Assembly: GCA_002344825.1 (NCBI GenBank)
Contig: DDUN01000041.1
Span: forward strand, 1-25,209
From: Candidatus Multiplicimicrobium inquinatum
Lineage (GTDB): Bacteria > Omnitrophota > Omnitrophia > Omnitrophales > Aquincolibacteriaceae
Reading direction: 5' to 3'
DNA: 25,209 nucleotides
Below are positions 1-7,754 of the stretch, one piece after another. The notes below the pieces were generated by a model. It was not told where the DNA came from. It saw nothing but the letters and a program-made list of their open reading frames with translations, and did not search any database. Position 1 is the first letter of the stretch, and the number at the start of each line of letters is the position of its first letter. The translations under genes and the position numbers were made by a program.

Positions 1-945
<945 letters not shown>

Positions 946-960
946 AGAAAATTTGTCCAC

Positions 961-983
961 GATTTGGTAGGAAATACCAAATC
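961..983 (-). other. Hairpin in 16S leader
   Basis: A perfect 9-bp inverted repeat (GATTTGGTA / TACCAAATC) with a 5-nt loop lies about 16 nt upstream of the mature 16S 5' end. In rRNA operons the sequences flanking 16S form processing structures. This local hairpin may help RNase III or other leader processing, but that role is inference. Confidence 0.5.
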
Positions 984-1026
984 GATTTTTGTCGCAAAGC
1001 TTTTGGTCGGTTTTCGCACGAAAATT

Positions 1027-1039
1027 TTTTGAAAGAACA
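1027..1039 (-). promoter_or_regulatory. boxA-like antitermination site in rRNA leader
   Basis: The minus strand reads TGTTCTTTCAAAA, very close to the boxA element bound by NusB-NusE (TGCTCTTTAACA in E. coli, TGTTCTTTGAAAA in B. subtilis rrn leaders). It sits between the rRNA promoter and 16S, where boxA belongs, and begins within the U-tract of the leader hairpin at 1044-1067. That arrangement suggests that antitermination must overcome or follow that hairpin. Confidence 0.65.
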
Positions 1040-1067
1040 AAAAACAGCCGAACTCACATCCGGCTGT
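1039..1067 (-). terminator. Terminator-like hairpin in rRNA leader
   Basis: On the minus strand a 7-bp stem (ACAGCCG / CGGCTGT) with a 10-nt loop is followed directly by TTTTT, giving the form of an intrinsic terminator. It lies downstream of the predicted rRNA start (about 1120) and upstream of 16S, so it could act as an attenuator of rRNA transcription. It could also stop read-through from glmS, which ends at 1276 on the same strand. Confidence 0.6.
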
Positions 1068-1126
1068 CTCCAACGAAATAAAAATGCGTATGGATAAGAT
1101 CAAAACCTCATTCAGAGGTGAGGGGG

Positions 1127-1154
1127 ATTATATGAATTTGAAACTTTGAGTCAA
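1127..1154 (-). promoter_or_regulatory. rRNA operon promoter (sigma-70 type)
   Basis: On the minus strand TTGACT (1154-1149) and a perfect TATAAT (1132-1127) are separated by 16 bp. Immediately upstream (1155-1187) lies a run of A and T tracts that resembles an UP element, typical of strong rRNA promoters. The start is expected near 1120, giving a leader of about 175 nt. The rest of the space between glmS and 16S (1188-1275) shows only a small GGGG/CCCC hairpin near 1188-1204 and no gene. Confidence 0.85.
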
Positions 1155-1275
1155 TACTTTTTTTGATTTTTTTTAAAATATTTTTCAGGGGCTAACTCTT
1201 CCCCAACCTAAAAAGCCTTGCTTCGCAGTCCAAACCCTCTATAAAACCAGCCAAAAATTTAATGTAAGTCTTTTA

Positions 1276-3117
1276 TTACTCAACAGTTACAGACTTAGCT
1301 AAATTGCGCGGCTGATCCACATCCCGGCCATTCAAAACTGAGACGTAATAAGCAAAAAATTGTAACGGAAGCACGGTTAAAATAGGGCTCAAAAGCTCGT
1401 GAATCTTTGGAGTCGTAAAAAAATCTTGTGAGATTTTTTCAAGAAAACGATCCCCCTCTGTTCCGATACAAATCACAATGCCTTTACGCGCGCGAATTTC
1501 CTGAATATTTGAAACGGTTTTTTCATAAGTCGCGGACGCAGGCGCGATACAAATCACAACCTGCTGATTATCAATTAATGCGATGGGACCATGCTTCATC
1601 TCACCCGCTGCGTAGCCATGCGCATGAGCGTAAGAAATTTCTTTTAGCTTCAGTGCGCCTTCCAATGCGGTCGGGTAATTCGCGCCGCGCCCCAGATAAA
1701 GAAAATTTTTACGTTTGTAATGAAGCTTCGCGCATTTCTGTAATGCTTTGGCTTGTTTCAATACACGCACTGACGCCGCAGGAATTTTTTTTACTTCGTG
1801 GATGAGCTTGGTATATTCTGCGGATGAAATTTTGCCTCGCAGCCTTCCCATTAAAATCGAAAAAAGTGAAAGCGTCAAAAGTTGCGCGGTATAAGCCTTG
1901 GTTGATGCCACGCCAATTTCCGGTCCTGCATGCGTATAAATGACCGCATCCGCCTCGCGCGAAACGGTGCTTCCCACCACATTCACAATCGCGAGCGTCA
2001 TCGCCCCTTTGGATTTGGCTTCGCGCAAAGCAGCGAGTGTATCCGCTGTTTCTCCGGACTGCGTAATCAAGACAATCAAATCATCTTTGCCAACAATAGG
2101 ATCACCATAACGAAACTCACTTGAAACCTGCACTCGACAAGGCACGCGCGCCCATGCTTCAAGCATGACACTGCCCACAAGTCCGGCGTGGTGGGCTGTG
2201 CCGCAACTCACGATAGATATTTTTTTGATTTTTTTCAGCCGATTCAGCGCTGCGGAAGACAGAGTTTCAAAAGCAATCTCGTCTTTCACGCCTAAAATTT
2301 TACTGAGAATTTCAGCCAGGGCCTGCGGCTGCTCATAAATTTCTTTGAGCATAAAATGAGGATAGCCCTGCTTTCGCGCTTGAGTAAAATCCCAATTCAC
2401 AATTGTCTGCTTACGATCAACGGATTTGCCGGTTTTAAGATTGTAAATCGCAACGCCTTCAGGCCGCACCACAGCCAAGTCATCATCCTCGAGAAAAATA
2501 ACTTTGCGCGTATAAGCAAGCAGAGCTGTTACGTCGCTGGCGATAAAATTTTCTCCGTCACCTAGTCCGATCACAAGCGGATTCGAACGCTTAAAAACAT
2601 ACACCGCCTCCGGATCATCCTTGAACAAAGTCACAAAAGCAAAGTAGCCATGCATGCGCAAAATAGCTTCACGGAAAGCACGCAAAGGATTTTTAAGCTT
2701 GCGGTACCAATCTCCGATCAACTGAGTCGCTGACTCTGTGTCCGTCTGGGAAAGAAAACGTACTTTCTTTTTAACCAACTGCTTACGAATCTCGGCATAG
2801 TTTTCAATAATTCCATTATGCACAAGCACCACTTTTCCATGTGAATCAAGGTGAGGGTGCGCATTTTGCTTCGAAGGCTCGCCGTGGGTAGCCCAACGCG
2901 TATGTCCGATCCCCTGATGCGCGGCAACCGACTTAACCCTAAGGGCTGATTTCAGCTCCGAAAGCTTGCCCTTCTCTTTTGCGATAAAAAAGCGCCCCGA
3001 GGCATCCAAACAAGCCACGCCGGCGGAATCATAGCCGCGGTATTCCAACTGCTCCAAGCCTTGTATTAATACCGGAAGCGCCGATCTTTTCCCCGTATAT
3101 CCCACAATTCCGCACAT
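1276..3117 (-). CDS. glmS: Glucosamine-6-phosphate synthase (isomerizing)
   Basis: Converts fructose-6-phosphate and glutamine to glucosamine-6-phosphate, the first step towards UDP-GlcNAc for peptidoglycan and LPS; cytosolic. The 613-aa product has the usual length. It starts MCGIVGYTG, so Cys2 is the N-terminal nucleophile of the glutamine amidotransferase domain (about 1-215). Two sugar-isomerase (SIS) domains follow, the first with the SQSGETADT phosphosugar-binding signature, the second covering about residues 455-605. The chain ends LAKSVTVE, the family's conserved C-terminal tail. The ATG is preceded by AAGGGG at 7 nt spacing. The leader is about 80 nt and shows no glmS ribozyme core. 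The end lies about 330 bp before the 16S gene on the same strand, without an obvious terminator until the leader hairpin at 1039-1067. Confidence 0.97.
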   Translation of the reverse strand: MCGIVGYTGKRSALPVLIQGLEQLEYRGYDSAGVACLDASGRFFIAKEKGKLSELKSALRVKSVAAHQGIGHTRWATHGEPSKQNAHPHLDSHGKVVLVHNGIIENYAEIRKQLVKKKVRFLSQTDTESATQLIGDWYRKLKNPLRAFREAILRMHGYFAFVTLFKDDPEAVYVFKRSNPLVIGLGDGENFIASDVTALLAYTRKVIFLEDDDLAVVRPEGVAIYNLKTGKSVDRKQTIVNWDFTQARKQGYPHFMLKEIYEQPQALAEILSKILGVKDEIAFETLSSAALNRLKKIKKISIVSCGTAHHAGLVGSVMLEAWARVPCRVQVSSEFRYGDPIVGKDDLIVLITQSGETADTLAALREAKSKGAMTLAIVNVVGSTVSREADAVIYTHAGPEIGVASTKAYTAQLLTLSLFSILMGRLRGKISSAEYTKLIHEVKKIPAASVRVLKQAKALQKCAKLHYKRKNFLYLGRGANYPTALEGALKLKEISYAHAHGYAAGEMKHGPIALIDNQQVVICIAPASATYEKTVSNIQEIRARKGIVICIGTEGDRFLEKISQDFFTTPKIHELLSPILTVLPLQFFAYYVSVLNGRDVDQPRNLAKSVTVE

Positions 3118-3202
3118 AAGCTAGCCCCTTAGTAAATGAAATAAGATAATGATTGCTGCGTTTCCGGGCGAACTGCTCCGAATACCCGCCGCTCAGACGC
3201 AA

Positions 3203-3208
3203 ATTATA
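3203..3208 (-). promoter_or_regulatory. Probable glmS -10 element
   Basis: A perfect TATAAT on the minus strand about 85 nt before the glmS start. No good -35 box lies at the right distance, so the promoter call is tentative. It is arranged back-to-back with the promoter at 3222-3250 on the plus strand. Confidence 0.45.
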
Positions 3209-3221
3209 TCTCAAGTTGTTT

Positions 3222-3250
3222 TTGACATACGATTTTTATTTTTTTATGAT
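3222..3250 (+). promoter_or_regulatory. Sigma-70 promoter of the HAMP/glycoamylase unit
   Basis: TTGACA (3222-3227) and TATGAT (3245-3250) with an ideal 17-bp spacer. The expected transcription start (about 3256-3258) coincides with the ATG at 3257, so the mRNA would be leaderless. This fits the absence of a Shine-Dalgarno sequence before that ATG. Confidence 0.7.
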
Positions 3251-3256
3251 GTCGCC

Positions 3257-3895
3257 ATGAATAAAACCACACAAAATCGGCGTCGACAATTTTTCATCAA
3301 TAAACCCTTCCAGCTGCGCTACATGCTTTATGTCAGCTTACCGCTGGTTGTCGTTTGCGGAATATCCTTCTTCTCGCTTTATGTGGGAATTTGGTCGGAC
3401 ATTCTGAACTCTTTTACGGATCAAAAAGTGCAGGAAGACCTCATTACCGCGACACGCATGGTGCAGTATGAAGAGGTGCGTCAGAATACGGCTCCCAACA
3501 ATGTTCTCTCCGTATTCCGTTCGGCAGAAAAACTGGGCTCACGCCAACGCGAAATCTTTAAAGAGATTTTAGATAAGGCCAACCGCAACATCTCCATTAA
3601 AATTGCCTTGCTCCTCTTTTTTGTAGCCTGGGGAACCATTTATATTTCACACAAAACCGCGGGGCCGATTTATCACATGCTTCGAATCGGCCGTGAATGG
3701 CAAAACGGAAACTACCGAGCGCGAATTTTTTTAAGAAAATGGGATGAAGCGCATCCTTTGGCGGAACAAATGAACACAACCTACACGATACTGGATGAGC
3801 GCTTCGCTAAAATTAAAAAATGGGCGCGTGAAAAACCGCCGCAAGAGGCAATTGCCCTGATTCAGAAGGAGCTCGAGAGCACTCAGACCTCATGA
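3257..3895 (+). CDS. HAMP-domain membrane protein without output domain
   Basis: A 212-aa inner-membrane protein of unknown specific role. A basic N-terminus is followed by a first membrane segment (about 23-45), a periplasmic helical part of about 65 residues, a second membrane segment (about 112-131) and a HAMP-like region (about 132-185) starting SHKTAGPIYHML and ending in a coiled coil. There is no kinase, methyl-accepting or cyclase domain, so it may be a sensor adaptor. The frame is open further upstream, to 3149, but ATG 3257 is chosen because the promoter at 3222-3250 would start transcription right there. It overlaps the next gene by 4 nt (ATGA), so the two are probably co-translated. 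Confidence 0.75.
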   Translation: MNKTTQNRRRQFFINKPFQLRYMLYVSLPLVVVCGISFFSLYVGIWSDILNSFTDQKVQEDLITATRMVQYEEVRQNTAPNNVLSVFRSAEKLGSRQREIFKEILDKANRNISIKIALLLFFVAWGTIYISHKTAGPIYHMLRIGREWQNGNYRARIFLRKWDEAHPLAEQMNTTYTILDERFAKIKKWAREKPPQEAIALIQKELESTQTS

Positions 3896-5244
3896 TCCGA
3901 CTGAGTTTTTTTGGCCTCTGCCAGTTCCGCGCAACCGCAGCGCTACTTTCTTTTTTTCTTTGTATTAGCGCGTCATCGGCTTTTGCTTATGAGTTGAAGC
4001 CGGCGGAAATCAAGCTTCTCGAAAAAATCGAGCGCGACACCTTAAAGTATTTTCTAAGACATTCTGACCCAATAACCGGATTGGTCCGCGATAACTCGCG
4101 CGCCGGATCTCCCGCCTCAATCGCGGCCACCGGATTCGGGCTGGCCGCGCTGGCAATTGGTGCTGACCGCGGGTGGATTAACCAAGATATTGCCAAAGAG
4201 AAAATTCTCCGAACGCTCACTGCGCTTGAGGTGAAAGCCGAAAATAAAAACGGATTTTTTTATCATTTCCTCGACATGAAAACGGGCAAGCGCGTTTGGA
4301 AATCAGAAGCATCCTCCATTGACACCGCGCTTTTAGTTGCCGGCGCTCTCACCGCAGCGCAATATTACCCAGGAACCGAAATTGAAGTTCGTGCCAAACG
4401 GATTTACGCGCGCATTAATTGGAAATGGATGCTGAACAACTCAGACCTTATTTGTATGGGCTGGACGCCGGAAAGCGGTTTTTTGCCTTATTACTGGGAC
4501 TCTTATAATGAGCTTCTTATTTTGCAAGCGCTTGCTCTGGGGGCATCCAACCATGCTGTTCCGGCAGAAATCTGGAATGCTTGGTTCCGCAGTGAAGACG
4601 AATACAAAGGTAAAAAAATTATCTACTCCCATTCGGGCAGTTTATTTACCTACCAATACTCCCATGCTTTCATTGATTTTAGAAATCTGAACGACGGCGG
4701 TATAAATTATTTTGAGAATTCCATTCAGGCAAGCTTGGCAAACCGTGAATACTCAATGGAATTTGAGAATCAATATAAAAGCTATCATGCTTATTCATGG
4801 GGCCTGTCGGCGTCCATCGGTCCCGGCGGATACAAAGCCTACGGCGGAAAGCCAGGCCAGGGACTTCAGGACGGAACCATTGCTCCGCATGGCGCGATCG
4901 GATCTTTAATTTTTACGCCGAAAGAGTCTTTAGACGCGATCAAATTTTTTTATCTTCGTTTGGGAGAAAAAATATACAAAGACCTAGGGTTTATCGGCGC
5001 ATTTAATATTGATAAAAAATTTTATCCCCATGAATACCTGGGGATCGATCAGGGAATTATTTTAATGATGCTTGAAAATTTTTTGCGGGACGGCATTGTT
5101 TGGAAAAAATTTATGGAACTTGATGCGGTGAAAAACTGGGTTGAGATCGCGCGATTAAAAGAAACCTCTGCGCTTACAGCGCAGCCGGTAATCGCGCAAA
5201 AGCCGGAAGAAAAAACTGCGGTTGAGCCGAAGGCTCAGAGCTAG
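3892..5244 (+). CDS. Secreted glycoamylase-family (PF10091-like) hydrolase
   Basis: A 450-aa exported protein. A Sec signal peptide covers residues 1-32 (cleavage likely after SSAFA). The rest resembles the PF10091 'glycoamylase' (alpha/alpha six-hairpin) family, which includes GH144 endo-beta-1,2-glucanases and a domain of cyclic beta-glucan synthases. Visible family-type segments include AATGFGLAALAIG, SSIDTALLVAGAL, YWDSYNELLILQALALG, SHAFIDFR, YSWGLSASIGPGGYKAYGG and DGTIAPHGAIGS. The C-terminal 25 residues are a Pro/Lys/Glu-rich tail. Substrate cannot be read from sequence; beta-glucan in the periplasm is the best guess. It is translationally coupled to the HAMP protein, which may sense the same envelope signal. 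Confidence 0.8.
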   Translation: MIRLSFFGLCQFRATAALLSFFLCISASSAFAYELKPAEIKLLEKIERDTLKYFLRHSDPITGLVRDNSRAGSPASIAATGFGLAALAIGADRGWINQDIAKEKILRTLTALEVKAENKNGFFYHFLDMKTGKRVWKSEASSIDTALLVAGALTAAQYYPGTEIEVRAKRIYARINWKWMLNNSDLICMGWTPESGFLPYYWDSYNELLILQALALGASNHAVPAEIWNAWFRSEDEYKGKKIIYSHSGSLFTYQYSHAFIDFRNLNDGGINYFENSIQASLANREYSMEFENQYKSYHAYSWGLSASIGPGGYKAYGGKPGQGLQDGTIAPHGAIGSLIFTPKESLDAIKFFYLRLGEKIYKDLGFIGAFNIDKKFYPHEYLGIDQGIILMMLENFLRDGIVWKKFMELDAVKNWVEIARLKETSALTAQPVIAQKPEEKTAVEPKAQS

Positions 5245-5317
5245 GTCTTATCCGATTAGTTTTTTAGATAAGACACAATTTTGAGAAATATTTTCAAATT
5301 GTTTTTAACAATTTGAA
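5245..5317. terminator. Two hairpins between convergent genes
   Basis: Right after the glycoamylase stop lies an 8-bp stem (GTCTTATC / GATAAGAC, 5245-5274). It is followed by a perfect 11-bp stem with a 3-nt loop (TTCAAATTGTT / AACAATTTGAA, 5293-5317). The facing gene ends at 5332. The location suggests bidirectional termination, but neither hairpin has a clean U-tract, so the mechanism is uncertain. Confidence 0.5.
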
Positions 5318-5331
5318 CTCTTGCGGAAAAA

Positions 5332-5574
5332 TCAGTCTAGAAACGTTCTTTCGCCGCGGGCAAAGCGCACAGCCAAATGATGTGCGGCTTCGTTAATCAT
5401 TTCCTGTGTCGGATATCTTCCCTTACGAATTTCCTGCTTGATTTCAAAAACCCGCCCCAAATTAGGCTCAGGCTCCTGAGGGATCATATCCAAATATTTT
5501 TTCACTTCCCGGTCGATAGAATTTCTCGTCGGCAACGCCGCTTTCGGCGGCTCGATTTTAAACTTCATTCTCAC
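5332..5574 (-). CDS. Small FlgM-like protein (candidate anti-sigma-28)
   Basis: An 80-aa charged protein without a signal peptide or membrane segment. Residues from about 40 to the end (VFEIKQEIRKGRYPTQEM, then helix-forming residues) resemble the C-terminal half of FlgM, which binds and inhibits sigma-28. It lies downstream of a FliA-type sigma gene on the same strand, as an anti-sigma partner would. The start is probably GTG at 5574, with AAGGGG 5 nt upstream; ATG at 5568 is the alternative and removes two residues. The match is by eye, so a conserved unknown protein remains possible. Confidence 0.5.
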   Translation of the reverse strand: MRMKFKIEPPKAALPTRNSIDREVKKYLDMIPQEPEPNLGRVFEIKQEIRKGRYPTQEMINEAAHHLAVRFARGERTFLD

Positions 5575-5698
5575 GCCAGCCCCTTAGTAAAATGATGACA
5601 ATAGAAGACCTTGCGGCTTCCCTAAGATCATCGGCCTGGGCTAATAAAACCTGAAGCGACTTCTCTTTTTTTAAAATTTCTCCTCTACAAAATATATT

Positions 5699-6484
5699 TT
5701 AGGCTGACATTTCAAGCGCAACAGGTCCGCCTTTTTTCATCAAGCTGGCACGCATCCGTGTGACCACCTTCGTGTGAATCTGGCATACCCGCGATTCAGA
5801 CACATCCAGAATTTCACCAATCTCTCGTAGGGTCAAGTTCTCGTAATAATAAAGCACAACAACCAATTTTTCCTTTTCGGGAAGCTGATTGATCGCCTGC
5901 GCCAGAATAGCCTTCACTTCGGTTTGCTGAAGATAGTGAAACTGGTTTGTAATCAAACAATCTTCAACCGTCTGGAGGCGGGAAATGGGTTTATTGCCAT
6001 CATCATTCTGCCAGACTTCATCCAGAGAAAGAAAGGTTGTTGAATTCAAATCGCTATAAACGGAATTAAGCTCCGCCTGAGAAATGTTGAGCGCCTGCGC
6101 TACTTCATCATCGCTCGCGCTGCGGCCATACTTTTCTTCAAGCTCTTTGCACTTGCGGTCAATTTCACGCGCTTTCTTACGCAAAAGACGCGGTGCCCAG
6201 TCCAGCTTGCGCAGCTCGTCCATGATCGAACCGCGAATGCGTGATACGGCGTACGTCTCAAACTTATTGCCCTGTGAAACGTCATACTTGTTGATCGCGT
6301 CCAACAGCCCCAAGATGCCGTAACTGACGAGATCGTTAAAATCAACGTTCGGCGGCAATCCGATCGCAACGCGGCCGGCAACATACTTAACCAGATATAA
6401 ATACTTCTTAATAATCTCTTCGCGTTGATCGAGACTTTTCGTCCGTTTGTAGCGTTTCCACATTTTTACTTCATTTTGGTCCAT
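5699..6484 (-). CDS. fliA: RNA polymerase sigma factor, FliA/WhiG (sigma-28) family
   Basis: A 261-aa sigma factor that directs RNA polymerase to sigma-28-type promoters. Region 2 (about 22-100) contains DLVSYGILGLLDAINKYD and the promoter-melting/-10 segment FETYAVSRIRGSIMDELR. Region 3 lies at about 100-150. Region 4 (about 185-245) contains the helix-turn-helix TLREIGEILDVSESRVCQIH, which reads the -35 box. WAPR after region 2.4 is typical of the FliA/WhiG/SigF class. A strong AAGGAGGG sits 8 nt before the ATG. It follows the MerR gene by 22 nt and precedes a FlgM-like gene, so the sigma factor and its possible inhibitor share an operon. No flagellar genes are in the window. Confidence 0.93.
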   Translation of the reverse strand: MDQNEVKMWKRYKRTKSLDQREEIIKKYLYLVKYVAGRVAIGLPPNVDFNDLVSYGILGLLDAINKYDVSQGNKFETYAVSRIRGSIMDELRKLDWAPRLLRKKAREIDRKCKELEEKYGRSASDDEVAQALNISQAELNSVYSDLNSTTFLSLDEVWQNDDGNKPISRLQTVEDCLITNQFHYLQQTEVKAILAQAINQLPEKEKLVVVLYYYENLTLREIGEILDVSESRVCQIHTKVVTRMRASLMKKGGPVALEMSA

Positions 6485-6506
6485 AGAAACAGCCCTCCTT
6501 GGGTTG

Positions 6507-6749
6507 TTAAGCCGTTTTGGTTTGTTGTTCGAGAATTTTTTTAATTTGAGTCAAAGTGTAATTTTTTTCCTGCAGCATCTTGATATGCTCAAGACGGTCA
6601 AAAACCTCTTCGCCATAAAGACGGTGTCCGGACAATGTTCGCCGGGCCTCATCAATCAGTCCTGCCACGGTATAGTTGTGCAGTGTTTGCCGGGAAAGCC
6701 CGGAGTACTGCATCACTTCGCCGATCTTGAAGAGCTTTTCTCTTTTCAT
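6507..6749 (-). CDS. Minimal MerR-family DNA-binding protein
   Basis: An 80-aa protein that is almost only a MerR winged helix. KIGEVMQYSGLSRQTLHNYT is the helix-turn-helix, GHRLYGEEVFDRLEHIKML the wing and following helix, and YTLTQIKKIL the third helix. Full MerR regulators (about 110-150 aa) add a dimerisation coiled coil and an effector site; both are missing. It therefore probably works with a partner or as a constitutive DNA-binding factor. It overlaps the upstream lipoprotein gene by 4 nt (ATGA) and lies 22 nt before the sigma factor gene. Confidence 0.85.
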   Translation of the reverse strand: MKREKLFKIGEVMQYSGLSRQTLHNYTVAGLIDEARRTLSGHRLYGEEVFDRLEHIKMLQEKNYTLTQIKKILEQQTKTA

Positions 6750-7453
6750 GCGCGAACCTCTTTGCGTTGAAGGCTTTTCATGAGGCTGAGGGCTTCCGGA
6801 TCTTCCGGTTCCAACAGCAAAATTTTTTGAAGGGTAAACTTAGCCTGATCATCTTTGTTCTCATTGGCCAGCGATTGAGCTTCCATGCGGTACTTTTTTA
6901 CGCGCTCGCCGATTTCTTCCTGATACATTTTGCTTAAGAATAAGCTTTCTGATTTCCCGTTTTTAATGGCTTCATCTTTGATGTCGTCGATCAAAAAAGA
7001 GGCTTCACGGTTATTCGGTTCGTAAACAAAAACTTTTTCAGCCGCGAAAAGTGCCAAGTCATATTGACGCTGACGCAGCAAAGTCCGGCTGCGTTCAAGC
7101 CAGTTTTTAACTTCAGTTTGATTCGTGTCGTTCAAAACTTCCGCTTCGCTTCGCAAAACTTCCTGTCGGATTCCGGCAACCGCTTCCTTTTGGCGCTCAA
7201 TCTCTTTATCAAGGACATCGGCCATAAGCTGCTGCGCGGCGGTATTGTCAGGATCTTGATTAAGAAGCGCCTGCACCTGGAGCCGTGATTTGTAGTATTC
7301 GCCATGCTCGTAACTAAGGCGGGCCTGATCAATCGGCGACAAAGTTTCAGACTTCAAAACAAAGTCATTGTTTTTTCGGGCGCATCCAATAAGCGCGCTC
7401 AACATCATCACCGCCACCACCAGCGATCTGTTTTTACAATATGTAAAGTACAT
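6746..7453 (-). CDS. TPR-like repeat lipoprotein
   Basis: Exported lipoprotein, 235 aa from the chosen ATG. The signal peptide has Lys and Arg in its n-region, a hydrophobic core and a lipobox LIGC with Cys24. The mature part holds about three tetratricopeptide-like units ending in 'NQDPDN', 'VYEPNN' and 'LLEPEDPEAL', with a helical coiled section between. Such repeats bind other proteins. The frame is open to a TTG at 7492, but ATG 7453 gives a proper signal peptide and lies just downstream of the expected transcription start. It is the first gene of the operon with merR, fliA and the FlgM-like gene, so it may feed an envelope signal to the sigma factor; this is inference. Confidence 0.75.
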   Translation of the reverse strand: MYFTYCKNRSLVVAVMMLSALIGCARKNNDFVLKSETLSPIDQARLSYEHGEYYKSRLQVQALLNQDPDNTAAQQLMADVLDKEIERQKEAVAGIRQEVLRSEAEVLNDTNQTEVKNWLERSRTLLRQRQYDLALFAAEKVFVYEPNNREASFLIDDIKDEAIKNGKSESLFLSKMYQEEIGERVKKYRMEAQSLANENKDDQAKFTLQKILLLEPEDPEALSLMKSLQRKEVRA

Positions 7454-7463
7454 TATGTAAGTT

Positions 7464-7492
7464 ATGCTATAAATATTTTTAATGCTGGTCAA
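7464..7492 (-). promoter_or_regulatory. Promoter of the lipoprotein-merR-fliA operon
   Basis: TTGACC (7492-7487) and TAGCAT (7469-7464) are 17 bp apart on the minus strand. The predicted start, near 7457, is only about 4 nt from ATG 7453, so the mRNA is nearly leaderless. No Shine-Dalgarno sequence is visible. The region upstream to the accA terminator (7493-7693) has no gene, only a weak AAAGAGC/GCTCTTT inverted repeat at 7622-7654. Confidence 0.5.
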
Positions 7493-7693
7493 ACTATTTT
7501 TTTAACTTTTTTTATCACCTTCTATCAATTGTTGTCTTATATGGCGACACATACTATTAGTAGTGTTTTTGATGGGAAGTTTTTTTAAATATTTTTTGAT
7601 AAAAAAATTATTTTGAGGAATAAAGAGCGGAAAACTAGGTAGAGACGGCTCTTTTTGAAATTTTCTGAATAGAAAAATGGAGCTTATTTTTAA

Positions 7694-7725
7694 TAAAAAA
7701 AGAGCCTTCTTTCGAAGGCTCTTTT
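7694..7725 (-). terminator. Intrinsic terminator of the accA operon
   Basis: On the minus strand an 8-bp GC-containing stem (GAGCCTTC / GAAGGCTC), extended by A-T pairs to 12 bp, has a GAAA tetraloop and is followed by TTTTTTTATT. It lies about 30 nt after the accA stop. The T-run on the plus strand is shorter. Confidence 0.92.
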
Positions 7726-7754
7726 GCGGACTAACTTATGTAAAAGAAATCGCG

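Noticed and set aside
1428..1805. 125-codon plus-strand frame inside glmS
   Set aside because: Antisense shadow of a well-conserved gene; no family resemblance and no ribosome binding site.
3118..3200. glmS ribozyme in the glmS leader
   Set aside because: The leader is only about 80 nt and lacks the conserved ribozyme core.
3117..5590. Shared TTTACTAAGGGGCT upstream of glmS and the FlgM-like gene
   Set aside because: A 14-nt match between two Shine-Dalgarno regions is expected by chance in 25 kb; no longer homology surrounds it.
5592..5654. Plus-strand 20-codon frame starting ATGATG between the FlgM-like gene and fliA
   Set aside because: Very short, no ribosome binding site, and overlaps a longer open frame on the other strand.
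7622..7654. AAAGAGC/GCTCTTT inverted repeat as a second terminator
   Set aside because: The loop is 19 nt and no gene ends near it; too weak to call.
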